Source: SOJZ01 sp964556565
GTDB taxonomy: Archaea > Thermoproteota > Bathyarchaeia > Bathyarchaeales > Bathyarchaeaceae
Length of the DNA stretch: 47,733 bases
Direction: 5' to 3'
Assembly (NCBI GenBank): GCA_964556565.1
Contig: CAZKWF010000009.1
Coordinates: 1 to 47,733, forward strand
The notes under the pieces are model-generated. The model was not told the origin of the DNA and ran no database searches. It saw only the letters and a list, made by a program, of their open reading frames with translations. Shown here in pieces: positions 24,551 to 31,590 of this stretch (position 1 is the stretch's first letter; each line of letters opens with the position of its first letter). The translations under genes and the position numbers were made by a program.

Positions 24551-25180
24551 ATGTTTGAGCTTGGAGATATACGATTCAGATCTGTAGAAAAGGATGATTT
24601 GAAGCTTTTGCACAAATGGGAGAACGATTTTGAGCTTATGATGTATTCCAGAAGTAAACCTTTGAATTTTGTGAGTATGGAGCAGATTGAAAAGCAGTAC
24701 GATGAGTGGATGAAACAGGAGAAGGACATTCGTTTCATCGTTGAACTCGTCGGTACGAATGAGACTATAGGACTAGCGGTTATACGCGGGCAGAAGTGGG
24801 GCAACGTGAAGGGTGCAGACTTGGGCACTTACATTGGAAAGAAGGATTTGTGGGGTAAAGGGTATGGAAAACAGATCACGGTTGCCTTGCTTGAAATGTG
24901 CTTCATCTCTTTAAACATGGAACGCTGCCAAGCTTGGAGCATAGAATATAACACTCGCGCCCACAAAACGCTTGAAGCATGTGGGTTCAAAAAAGGAGGA
25001 ATAGTGAGAAACACTTCTCTTGTCAACGGCAAAAAATGGAACTCCCTTCACTTTGACATACCTCGTGAAGAATACCTGAACATTCGAGGAAATCTGCTTA
25101 GGAAAACACTAGGGGAAAAATTAGATAAATACCTCAAAAAGCACTGTGGCTTGGCTAGGAACTCCGAACAAGTTATTTGA
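24551..25180 (+). CDS. GNAT-family N-acetyltransferase (RimJ/RimL-like)
   Basis: Predicted acetyl-CoA-dependent N-acetyltransferase. The sequence begins IRFRSVEKDDLKLLHKWEND, typical of RimJ/RimL-type enzymes, and the acetyl-CoA loop is seen at LWGKGYGKQITVALLEM, followed by NTRAHKTLEACGFKKGG near residues 140-156. Length 209 is slightly long because of a basic C-terminal helix (NLLRKTLGEKLDKYLKKH). ATG 24551 follows GGTGAT at 24541-24546; the GTG inside this site is not used as start. Substrate unknown: RimJ/L act on ribosomal protein N-termini, but related enzymes modify antibiotics or sugars. Confidence 0.83.
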   Translation: MFELGDIRFRSVEKDDLKLLHKWENDFELMMYSRSKPLNFVSMEQIEKQYDEWMKQEKDIRFIVELVGTNETIGLAVIRGQKWGNVKGADLGTYIGKKDLWGKGYGKQITVALLEMCFISLNMERCQAWSIEYNTRAHKTLEACGFKKGGIVRNTSLVNGKKWNSLHFDIPREEYLNIRGNLLRKTLGEKLDKYLKKHCGLARNSEQVI

Positions 25181-25189
25181 GAAAGTAAC

Positions 25190-25197
25190 GTTTATAA
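25190..25197 (+). promoter_or_regulatory. TATA box of the ribosomal protein operon
   Basis: GTTTATAA just after the GNAT stop, about 70 nt before rpl3, is a strong archaeal TATA match. Confidence 0.5.
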
Positions 25198-25264
25198 CTC
25201 AACGCTCTTATTGAAACAAAGACGAAACAAAAAATAATGATAACAAAAAGAAGGATACCAACGT

Positions 25265-26272
25265 ATGGGTCACAGAAAGAAACACGCCCCTAGACGTGGC
25301 TCATTAGCCTACTTACCTAGAGGACGCGCTGCAAGCGAAACCGGCAGAATCCGCTACTGGCCCAAGGTAGAGGAGGTTCCCACCCTACTTGGATTCATGG
25401 GCTACAAGGCTGGAATGACCCACGTATTCCTAGTCGAAGACAACGAACGCTCACCAAACTTCGGCAAAGAAACAGCCCACCCAGCCACAGTAGTAGAGAC
25501 ACCTCCAATCACGCTATTCGCCATCCGGGCATACACACAGGACCCATATGGTTTGCACACACTCACCGAAGCTTGGATGAAAGACCCACCCAAACACTTC
25601 GACCGTGTTGTAACGTTGCCAGAACATTTTGAACCTGAACAAACCCTAAAGAAAATGGAAGAAAACTTAGACAAAATCTCCGAGTTCCGTCTCCTAGCGG
25701 CCACACAACCCAAAGAAGCTAGCATCTCAAAGAAAAAACCCGACATCACAGAAATCAAAATCGACGGTGGCACCATCAAAGAACAATTCGAACACGCAAA
25801 AAAACTGCTAGGAAAAACGGTCTCCATAACAGAAGTATTCAAAGAAGGACAACACGTAGACGTAGTCGCGGTAACCAAAGGAAAAGGCTTCCAAGGCCCT
25901 GTGAAACGCTGGGGTATCAAAATCCTGCCTCGAAAATCACGTAAAACCAAACGAGGCGTCGCTGTCATCGGACCGTGGCATCCCACCAGAGTCCTATACA
26001 CCGTTCCCAGAGCAGGTCAAATGGGCTATCACCAAAGAACCGAATACAACAAACGCATACTGAAAATCGGCACAGACGGAAGTGAAGTAACTCCAAAAGG
26101 TGGATTCCTACACTACGGCTTGGTTCGAGGAACCTACATCGTAGTAGACGGAAGCTTACCAGGTCCCGCCAAACGTCTCATACGACTACGACACCCTGCC
26201 CGCCCCCCAAAAATAACCACAGAAGCCCCGCCGAAAATCACCTATATATCCCTCGAGTCCCCGCAAGGATAA
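25265..26272 (+). CDS. rpl3: Ribosomal protein uL3
   Basis: Large-subunit core protein near the peptidyl transferase centre. It begins GHRKKHAPRRGSLAYLPRGRA, contains GFMGYKAGMTHV and the long loop KGKGFQGPVKRWGIKILPRKSRKTKRGVAVIGPWHP (split here: KGKGFQGPVKRWG and KTKRGVAVIGPWHP), and the RAGQMGYHQRTEYNKR element. At 335 residues it has archaeal length. Codon choice is strikingly A/C rich compared with the G/T-rich SPOUT gene. First gene of a uL3-uL4-uL23-uL2-uS19 operon. Confidence 0.97.
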   Translation: MGHRKKHAPRRGSLAYLPRGRAASETGRIRYWPKVEEVPTLLGFMGYKAGMTHVFLVEDNERSPNFGKETAHPATVVETPPITLFAIRAYTQDPYGLHTLTEAWMKDPPKHFDRVVTLPEHFEPEQTLKKMEENLDKISEFRLLAATQPKEASISKKKPDITEIKIDGGTIKEQFEHAKKLLGKTVSITEVFKEGQHVDVVAVTKGKGFQGPVKRWGIKILPRKSRKTKRGVAVIGPWHPTRVLYTVPRAGQMGYHQRTEYNKRILKIGTDGSEVTPKGGFLHYGLVRGTYIVVDGSLPGPAKRLIRLRHPARPPKITTEAPPKITYISLESPQG

Positions 26273-26288
26273 AGCGAGAGTGAGATGG

Positions 26289-27068
26289 ATGGGGAAACTT
26301 TCAGCCAAAATTTTCGATCTCAAAGGAAAAGCAGCAGGTAAAATCCGCCTCCCTCCCATTTTTAAGACTCCTGCCAGACCAGACGTCATAAAACGAGCAG
26401 TCATCACGATTCAGTCCCATCGCTTCCAGCCACAAGGTCGAGACCCTTTCGCCGGAAAACGAACTACCGCAGAGTCTCGGGGAACGGGCTTAGGAATAGC
26501 GCGCGTTTCAAGGATAAAAGGAAGCCAACGAGCAGCTTTCATACCATTCGCAGTTGGCGGCAGAGCTACTCATCCCCCAATGGTTGAAAAGAAAATCAAG
26601 AAAAAAATTCCACGAAAAGAAATGCGGTTGGCTCTACGCTCAGCAGTTGCAGCTACAGCATCTAAAGAAACCGTGGCTTTCCGAGGGCACGTTATAGATG
26701 ACGTTCGTGATTTTCCATTAGTCGTCGTAGATGATATTGAACGCTTGAAAAAAACTAAGGAAGTTGAAGAAGTGTTCATCCAACTAGGGGTGTGGCCAGA
26801 CATTTATCGAGTCAGGGAAAGCCGAAAGGTAAGAGCTGGCAAAGGCAAGAGACGTGGTAGAAAAATGAGACAGGCAGTTGGGCCTCTATTAGTTGTGACC
26901 GAAAATGAAGGAGTCGTTGAAGCAGCCCGCAACATTCCTGGAGTAGATGTGGTTACAATCAACTGTCTGAACATTGAACTTTTGGCACCTGGAACCCATC
27001 CCGGAAGACTTGTCATCTGGACGAACTCAGCTTTTGAAAAAGTAGATGAACTGTTTGGAGGAAGATAG
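26289..27068 (+). CDS. rpl4: Ribosomal protein uL4
   Basis: Lines the peptide exit tunnel of the large subunit. Recognised from PDVIKRAVITIQSHRFQPQGRDPFAGKRT, a stretch with the conserved RDPxAGKRT loop, and AFRGHVID, VVDDIERLKKTKEV and the basic GKGKRRGRKMRQ. ATG 26289 gives 259 residues; a GTG at 26280 would add three. Follows rpl3 after 16 nt with rpl23 2 nt downstream. Confidence 0.96.
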   Translation: MGKLSAKIFDLKGKAAGKIRLPPIFKTPARPDVIKRAVITIQSHRFQPQGRDPFAGKRTTAESRGTGLGIARVSRIKGSQRAAFIPFAVGGRATHPPMVEKKIKKKIPRKEMRLALRSAVAATASKETVAFRGHVIDDVRDFPLVVVDDIERLKKTKEVEEVFIQLGVWPDIYRVRESRKVRAGKGKRRGRKMRQAVGPLLVVTENEGVVEAARNIPGVDVVTINCLNIELLAPGTHPGRLVIWTNSAFEKVDELFGGR

Positions 27069-27070
27069 GC

Positions 27071-27331
27071 TTGGACCCATACGACGTTATATTACATCCG
27101 GTCATGACCGAAGTTACGAGTCGCCTGCTCGAAACCGAGAATAAGCTTGTTTTTATCGTCAGCATCGCAGCCAAAAAGGCAGACATAAAACGAGCCGTGG
27201 AGGAACTTTACGAAGTAGAAGTTAAAAGCGTCAACGTTGCAATCACGCCTAAAAGCGAGAAAAAAGCCTTTGTGAAGCTTCACCCCGACTACAAAGCGGT
27301 GGATGTAGCGATTAAACTTGGCATCTTATAG
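27071..27331 (+). CDS. rpl23: Ribosomal protein uL23
   Basis: 86-residue tunnel-exit protein that docks SRP and other factors. It begins DPYDVILHPVMTE and contains NKLVFIVSIAAKKADIKRAVEELYEV, which splits into the conserved NKLVFIVS strand and KADIKRAVEELYEVEV helix, ending in the KLHPDYKAVDVAIKLGI element. TTG 27071 is used as start, with GGAGGAAGATAG upstream. Intact and of normal size. Confidence 0.96.
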   Translation: MDPYDVILHPVMTEVTSRLLETENKLVFIVSIAAKKADIKRAVEELYEVEVKSVNVAITPKSEKKAFVKLHPDYKAVDVAIKLGIL

Positions 27332-27344
27332 GGAGATGTGACAC

Positions 27345-28079
27345 GTGGGTAAGAAAATTCGAGTTCAAAGACGCGGCAGAGGGGCACCCACTTTTCGTGC
27401 ATCCACTCACAAAAGAATAGCGCCAGTTCGATATCCATCATTTTCCAAGAAGGAACAAGAAGGTGTCATTCAGGGTCATATCATGAAGATTCTTCATGAA
27501 TCTGGAAGAGGCTCGCCACTAGCCTCCGTGAAACTTGAAACTGGCGAAACCTACTACACAGTTGTTCCTGAAGGCGTCTATGAAGGTCAACCAATCCAAA
27601 TTGGAAGCAGAGCTTCCGTGGATGTTGGCAACGTGCTTCCATTAAGCAGTATTCCCGCAGGCACCATGATATGTAACATCGAGCTTTCACCGAACGATGG
27701 AGGAAAAATCTCACGTTCATCTGGATCCTACGCAACGGTGGTGGCGCACACTCCTGAAGGAACTATGATAAAACTTCCGTCAGGAAAAACTCGCTATGCA
27801 AATGATCTTTGTCTTGCAACCGTTGGAGTTATTTCTGGGGCAGGTCGTCCTGAAAAACCCTTCCTGAAGGCAGGTGCAAAGTTTCATTGGATGCGAGCAA
27901 AGGGACACACATACCCTCGAACACGTGGTGTAGCAATGATAGCCGCGGTACATCCTTACGGAAGCGGTAGGAGGGGAGCACGCAAAGTTACAACGGTATC
28001 ACGGCATGCTCCACCCGGCAAAAAGGTGGGATTGATTGCAGCGAGAAGCACGGGTAAACGAAAAAGAAGAAAACGGTAA
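27345..28079 (+). CDS. rpl2: Ribosomal protein uL2
   Basis: Core 23S rRNA-binding protein needed for subunit association and peptidyl transfer. Marked by MGKKIRVQRRGRGAP, VKLETGETYYTVVPEGVYEG and the C-terminal AMIAAVHPYGSGRRGARK and HAPPGKKVGLIAARSTG segments. 244 residues, GTG start at 27345 preceded by GGAGATG. Lies 13 nt after rpl23. Confidence 0.96.
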   Translation: MGKKIRVQRRGRGAPTFRASTHKRIAPVRYPSFSKKEQEGVIQGHIMKILHESGRGSPLASVKLETGETYYTVVPEGVYEGQPIQIGSRASVDVGNVLPLSSIPAGTMICNIELSPNDGGKISRSSGSYATVVAHTPEGTMIKLPSGKTRYANDLCLATVGVISGAGRPEKPFLKAGAKFHWMRAKGHTYPRTRGVAMIAAVHPYGSGRRGARKVTTVSRHAPPGKKVGLIAARSTGKRKRRKR

Positions 28080-28151
28080 TTTTCACCATTGGCAAAACGC
28101 TAGAAATGTTTAATAAATCCCGAGGATCAAAAGAAATGAGGAGATGACCAG

Positions 28152-28556
28152 TTGCCTAGAGAATTCGCCTACCAAGGTTACACACTTGAGGGACTAGCAG
28201 GCATGTCGATGGACGAGTTTATTCGCTTACTGCCATCACGGCAACGGCGGAGCCTACAACGAGGTCTCACACGAGAACAAAGGGTCCTCCTCGAAAACAT
28301 TCGAAGCGCCAAAGAAACACCAAAGGAAGGACAGAAAAAAGTCGTTAAAACACACGCCCGTAACATGATCATTCTTCCAGAAATGGTAGGCGTCACCGTT
28401 CTAATTCATAACGGAAAGGAATTTGTCGCTGTGGAAATAAAGCCTGAAATGATTGGCCATTATTTAGGCGAATTCGCGATTACAAACAAGATGGTCAGAC
28501 ACGGATCACCCGGCATCGGCGCGTCCAGATCGTCTATGTATGTTCCCTTAAAGTAG
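28152..28556 (+). CDS. rps19: Ribosomal protein uS19
   Basis: Small-subunit head protein. The 134-residue product has the archaeal N-terminal extension FAYQGYTLEGLAGMSMDEF and the conserved KTHARNMIILPEMVGVTV, GKEFVAVEIKPEMIGHYLGEF and RHGSPGIGASRSSMYVPLK elements (each shorter than the full domain). TTG 28152 follows GAGGAGATGA at a good distance. In most archaea uL22 and uS3 come next; here a convergent gene follows after 35 nt. Confidence 0.96.
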   Translation: MPREFAYQGYTLEGLAGMSMDEFIRLLPSRQRRSLQRGLTREQRVLLENIRSAKETPKEGQKKVVKTHARNMIILPEMVGVTVLIHNGKEFVAVEIKPEMIGHYLGEFAITNKMVRHGSPGIGASRSSMYVPLK

Positions 28557-28591
28557 GAAACAATAGCAGTCAAGATGTTTATTCTACGCGT

Positions 28592-29011
28592 TTAAGCTCG
28601 ATAGTCTGGTTCAGGTAACTTCTTTTTCTTAGTTGGTGGAATTTTAGGAAGCGGAATAGGCGGGGGAATATTCAAGGTTCGGCTGATAATCACCGATTCT
28701 AGAAATACAACGTTAGAGATGGATTGAACAATAATAGCTGGTGGAGGCTGTTTTTTCGTATATGCGTTATGAATCTTCTCAAGTTCATCTTTTTTACCTT
28801 TAACTCGGGCCTTTCCCTTTACGCTGATTTGAGCAACGGCGGGTTGGTAATTTATTGTGAAAACAAAGGGGGCTTCTAACCAATCTTCGTTTTTCTTGTT
28901 TATCCCCACAATATTGAGATTAGTAGCTATTCGAACAGGCGGCAAAGGCTTGTCAACATCCCAAAAACGCTCTGCAGAAAGATTGTGAATAAAAACGTTC
29001 ACTCGAACCAT
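28592..29011 (-). CDS. SecB-like protein
   Basis: 139-residue protein from ATG 29011; the open frame extends to 29248 but that part overlaps eS31 out of frame, so I reject it. Beta-rich body: VRVNVFIHNLSAERFWDVD, IATNLNIVGINKKNE, APFVFTINYQPAVAQISVKG, then NVVFLESVIISRTLNIPPPIPLPKIPP. The layout, length and the ending with an alpha helix leading to PPP...LP resemble the SecB export chaperone fold (which ends ARE.I...T...GFPPL.LPP). The match is by eye only. It is last in the eS6-to-eS31 series, where many archaea have KEOPS genes instead. Confidence 0.5.
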   Translation of the reverse strand: MVRVNVFIHNLSAERFWDVDKPLPPVRIATNLNIVGINKKNEDWLEAPFVFTINYQPAVAQISVKGKARVKGKKDELEKIHNAYTKKQPPPAIIVQSISNVVFLESVIISRTLNIPPPIPLPKIPPTKKKKLPEPDYRA

Positions 29012-29060
29012 TTTACTTTCACTCTTCAACCTTGTGGCAGTAGTAGGATTTAAGCATGTG

Positions 29061-29330
29061 TCACTTGCTTTCCTCGCTGCGTTTATATCGTGTGAAGCCG
29101 CAGTGGCCGCAGGTGTAACGGTCGTCGTGGTCTGCCATGAAGTATCCTGACCCGCATCTTTCGCAGAAGGGGAGAAGTCTTTCAAGTCCATTTTCCCCGA
29201 TTTTATAGTAGGAAAAGACGCCCTTTCTTTTCTTCTTAACCTTTTCAACTTTCTTTTCTTTGGTTTTTTCTTCAGGTTTTACTTCGGGTTCCTCGGGTTC
29301 TTCTGCTTCTTCTTTTTCTTTCTCAGCCAT
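29061..29330 (-). CDS. rps27ae: Ribosomal protein eS31 (S27ae) with Lys/Glu-rich N-terminus
   Basis: Small-subunit zinc-ribbon protein. The zinc ribbon has Cys56, Cys59, Cys74 and Cys77 (CERCGSGYFMADHDDRYTCG and HCGFTRY). The archaeal core is preceded by an N-terminal extension of about 35 residues made almost only of Lys, Glu, Pro and Val, so the protein (89 aa) is longer than the usual 50-65. ATG 29330 lies 4 nt after the eS24 stop. The acidic/basic tail joins with the similar eS24 tail across the gene boundary, forming one long pyrimidine-rich stretch on the plus strand. Confidence 0.92.
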   Translation of the reverse strand: MAEKEKEEAEEPEEPEVKPEEKTKEKKVEKVKKKRKGVFSYYKIGENGLERLLPFCERCGSGYFMADHDDRYTCGHCGFTRYKRSEESK

Positions 29331-29334
29331 TCAG

Positions 29335-29730
29335 TTATTCCTCTTTTCTATCTTCTTTCTTTTCCGTTGTTTCTTCTTTTTCTTTCTTTTCTGGCGTTTC
29401 CGTCTCTTCCAGTTTTTCTGCAGCCTCTTTCTTTTCTTCAGGTTTTTTCGGTGGTGCGTTCCTAACAAGGATGTGTTTGGACTCTACTAGTTTGGCTTGT
29501 TCAGCTGAATCGTATGCGTTAGCTGTGCCAACGGCGATTCTTGTCCCGGTTTTTGTAGTCATTTTCTTAACATACACTAGGTCAATATCCATTTTCAGTG
29601 TTGCTGCAAGTTCTTTCCTCGCTTCCAAACGGGTAGGGGTTCCCCCAGTTTTTTCATGGTTAACCTTGAAGGTTATCTCCTTTCTTTTGAGCAGTGGGTT
29701 ATATTCTTTGGATGTAATGCTGATTTTCAT
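29335..29730 (-). CDS. rps24e: Ribosomal protein eS24 with Lys/Glu-rich C-terminal tail
   Basis: Small-subunit protein eS24: KISITSKEYNPLLKRKEITF, GTPTRLEARKELAATLKM, YVKKMTTKTGTRIAVGTANAY. The core ends near residue 95 and is followed by about 37 residues dominated by Lys and Glu. ATG 29730 (8 nt after GGAAG) is chosen; a TTG two codons upstream is possible. It lies in the common archaeal order Spt4 - GTP-DPCK - eS24 - eS31. Confidence 0.93.
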   Translation of the reverse strand: MKISITSKEYNPLLKRKEITFKVNHEKTGGTPTRLEARKELAATLKMDIDLVYVKKMTTKTGTRIAVGTANAYDSAEQAKLVESKHILVRNAPPKKPEEKKEAAEKLEETETPEKKEKEETTEKKEDRKEE

Positions 29731-29772
29731 GGGCAATCTTCCGTTGGATTGTTGATTTTTGGAGTGCCTCCC

Positions 29773-30309
29773 TTACTTTAACTTTTCGTATCGTTGTTCC
29801 ATCTCTTCCACGAGTCGCTGTGCAACCTTCTTCTTTTGTTCCGTAACCTTGACTGCAACGATTCCTACTTGTGGCTGTCCGTAAACCACTAAGGACTTTT
29901 CGGGTGCACACAACACTGCCACCAAGGTGAGTAGGTCTTCTTCCCCGTCAACCAACACCCTTGTTGTTTGCCTCCGTTTTAAAGAATCTTCTATAGCAGT
30001 CCATGCTTCATCAGCTAATGTTCCCGGAGGATTTTTTATGTGTAAGGTTTGGCTCACGTCTACTAGAATTGGCTTAACTTTTTTTCTCATGATTCGATTG
30101 TCCACGATGAAAACGTTTGGGGAAATGCCGTTTTTTATCATGCTGTTGGAAACAGCGTCACCCACAGAAAGGATTCTAGTGGGTTTTTCTTCTTCGATGA
30201 ACTTTTTCAGTTGTTTAATTGTTTCATCGACGGAACCTTGGATTAGCAGTCCTAACGGAGACTTTAGTTTTTTGCGTAAGGCGGGCGTAAGAAAACGTAT
30301 TTTAATCAC
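29773..30309 (-). CDS. GTP-dependent dephospho-CoA kinase
   Basis: DUF359-family enzyme catalysing the last step of archaeal coenzyme A synthesis with GTP. Seen: LRKKLKSPLGLLIQG, a glycine/aspartate nucleotide-binding start RILSVGDAVSNSMI, PNVFIVDNRIMRK, KNPPGTLADEAWTAI and the VDGEEDLLTLVAVL motif followed by VVYGQPQVGIV, which are family hallmarks. 178 residues is normal. GTG 30309 overlaps the Spt4 stop (GTGA). The gene position after spt4 is the usual archaeal one. Confidence 0.92.
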   Translation of the reverse strand: MIKIRFLTPALRKKLKSPLGLLIQGSVDETIKQLKKFIEEEKPTRILSVGDAVSNSMIKNGISPNVFIVDNRIMRKKVKPILVDVSQTLHIKNPPGTLADEAWTAIEDSLKRRQTTRVLVDGEEDLLTLVAVLCAPEKSLVVYGQPQVGIVAVKVTEQKKKVAQRLVEEMEQRYEKLK

Positions 30310-30491
30310 CTTACGCGTAGTGCGTAGCGTCCCTTCTCCTTCACTTTCATTGTATGGGCTATGGCTGAGCCTTTCGGGTCGAAGATTATGACCAAGCCAG
30401 TGAAGTCGTCACTCATAGTGCCAGTCTTGCACTTTGGGCAAGCGGACCCATGGGATATTCGATGGCATTCTCTACACGCTTTGTCAGTCAT
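30306..30491 (-). CDS. spt4: Transcription elongation factor Spt4
   Basis: 61-residue zinc-binding partner of Spt5 that promotes RNA polymerase processivity. Four cysteines C6, C9, C18, C21 (ACREC, ACPKC) form the zinc site; the GLVIIFDPKGSAIAHTMKV segment follows and the protein ends at the usual length. Overlaps rpo7 and the kinase gene by 4 nt on either side. Also called RpoE'' in older annotation. Confidence 0.95.
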   Translation of the reverse strand: MTDKACRECHRISHGSACPKCKTGTMSDDFTGLVIIFDPKGSAIAHTMKVKEKGRYALRVR

Positions 30492-31093
30492 GGTTTGGGC
30501 TCCTTGCTTTTTTCAGGTTCTTTTGGTTTTTCAGCTTTGGGACTCTTCATTTTTTCTAGGTCTTTCTTAATCCACCCGATCTTTCCCAAGAAAGGTTGCC
30601 TCGCGGTTACACCGATTTTTCCAGAGCTTCTACCATGCCCAAGCGAGACCGCTGTTACGCGAACTCGCACGTGATCTCCTGTCACAAGTTTTCTCCTCGT
30701 TTCTTTGCCCATGAGTACCCCTTGTTTTTCATCGTACGAGATATAATCATCCATAAGTTGAGATACATGAAGCAGTGCGTCGATCGGCCCAACTCGGATA
30801 AATGCTCCGAAATCGGCTATTTCAACTACCTCTCCTTCAATTACTTCTTGAATTTTTGGATAGAACGTGAGAAGGGAAAATTCAGCCTTGTGGTAGGTGG
30901 CGCCGTCTCCAGGAATGATTTTTCCAACGGGCGCGACTTCAATGTTAATCACAGCTACGACGTAACCCAGCTCCTCATCAACCATGCCCTCATATCTCAT
31001 TTTCAACTGTTCATAGCCCACCGTTTCAATGGGCTTTCCAAATTCTTCTGGAGGTATACGAATAGTATCGTCTAAAGTTACAAGTTTGAACAC
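30488..31093 (-). CDS. rpo7: RNA polymerase subunit Rpo7 (RpoE')
   Basis: Stalk subunit of archaeal RNA polymerase, equivalent to eukaryotic Rpb7, binding nascent RNA with Rpo4. N-terminal RNP-like domain with TIRIPPEEFG and MRYEGMVDEELGYVVAV, then an S1 domain with IEGEVVEIADFGAFIRVGP and ALLHVSQLMDDYISY. I place the start at GTG 31093, 5-6 nt after GAGGAG; upstream frame to 31162 lacks family features. The C-terminus carries a Lys/Glu/Pro tail (AEKPKEPEKSKEPKP), like its neighbours eS24 and eS31. Confidence 0.94.
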   Translation of the reverse strand: MFKLVTLDDTIRIPPEEFGKPIETVGYEQLKMRYEGMVDEELGYVVAVINIEVAPVGKIIPGDGATYHKAEFSLLTFYPKIQEVIEGEVVEIADFGAFIRVGPIDALLHVSQLMDDYISYDEKQGVLMGKETRRKLVTGDHVRVRVTAVSLGHGRSSGKIGVTARQPFLGKIGWIKKDLEKMKSPKAEKPKEPEKSKEPKP

Positions 31094-31148
31094 AATTACT
31101 CCTCGCTTCTGGCTTTTTTGACGGTTAGATGTTCTGCAAGATTTATTT

Positions 31149-31550
31149 TTAAGATATGTCACCCTCTACTTCTAGATGAGACTTTTGCCTCAGATAAATG
31201 ACGGGCACACTTATAATCCTTAACCTTTTTCTAAGCTCTCTGTCGTTTGTAGCAACTGGGCATCTCCAATCTTTTGCCACTCGAACAATCACATCATCAT
31301 GCGTCTCTTTGAAACCTTGTTCAGCACTGACTATACGGCATTTTTCAGCGAGCTTGAGCGCCAAAGATGCTTGTTGACGCATTTTGGGAGAACCTTTCTC
31401 CGTTATCTTTAGAAGCTCCGTGCGTGTTGGAGAAAGAAGAACGGGGTCAAACCTTCGGTCAAGGAGGTTTGCTAGCTCTTTGAATATGTCTACTTGGAAT
31501 TGCGAAGGGATGAAAAGGAAGTTTGAGTCTAGAATCACTTTAATTTTCAA
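31149..31550 (-). CDS. PIN-domain ribonuclease, Fcf1/Utp24-like
   Basis: 133-residue PIN domain nuclease. Acidic residues of the active site are seen at VILDSNFLF (Asp8), ELLK (Glu near 45), THDDVIV (Asp near 85) and ATNDRELRKRL (Asp near 103). The family in this operon position is the archaeal Fcf1-like PIN protein implicated in rRNA processing, consistent with the flanking ribosomal genes. TTG 31550 is the annotated start, with GGGTAAGG upstream. A toxin role is less likely because no antitoxin gene is adjacent. Confidence 0.85.
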   Translation of the reverse strand: MKIKVILDSNFLFIPSQFQVDIFKELANLLDRRFDPVLLSPTRTELLKITEKGSPKMRQQASLALKLAEKCRIVSAEQGFKETHDDVIVRVAKDWRCPVATNDRELRKRLRIISVPVIYLRQKSHLEVEGDIS

Positions 31551-31590
31551 GCCTTACCCAGCAACACCTTAAGTGAAAGCCTCTGCTTGC

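Noticed and set aside
29012..29248. N-terminal extension of the SecB-like frame
   Set aside because: It is the out-of-frame shadow of the eS31 gene; the family-like sequence begins at the ATG at 29011.
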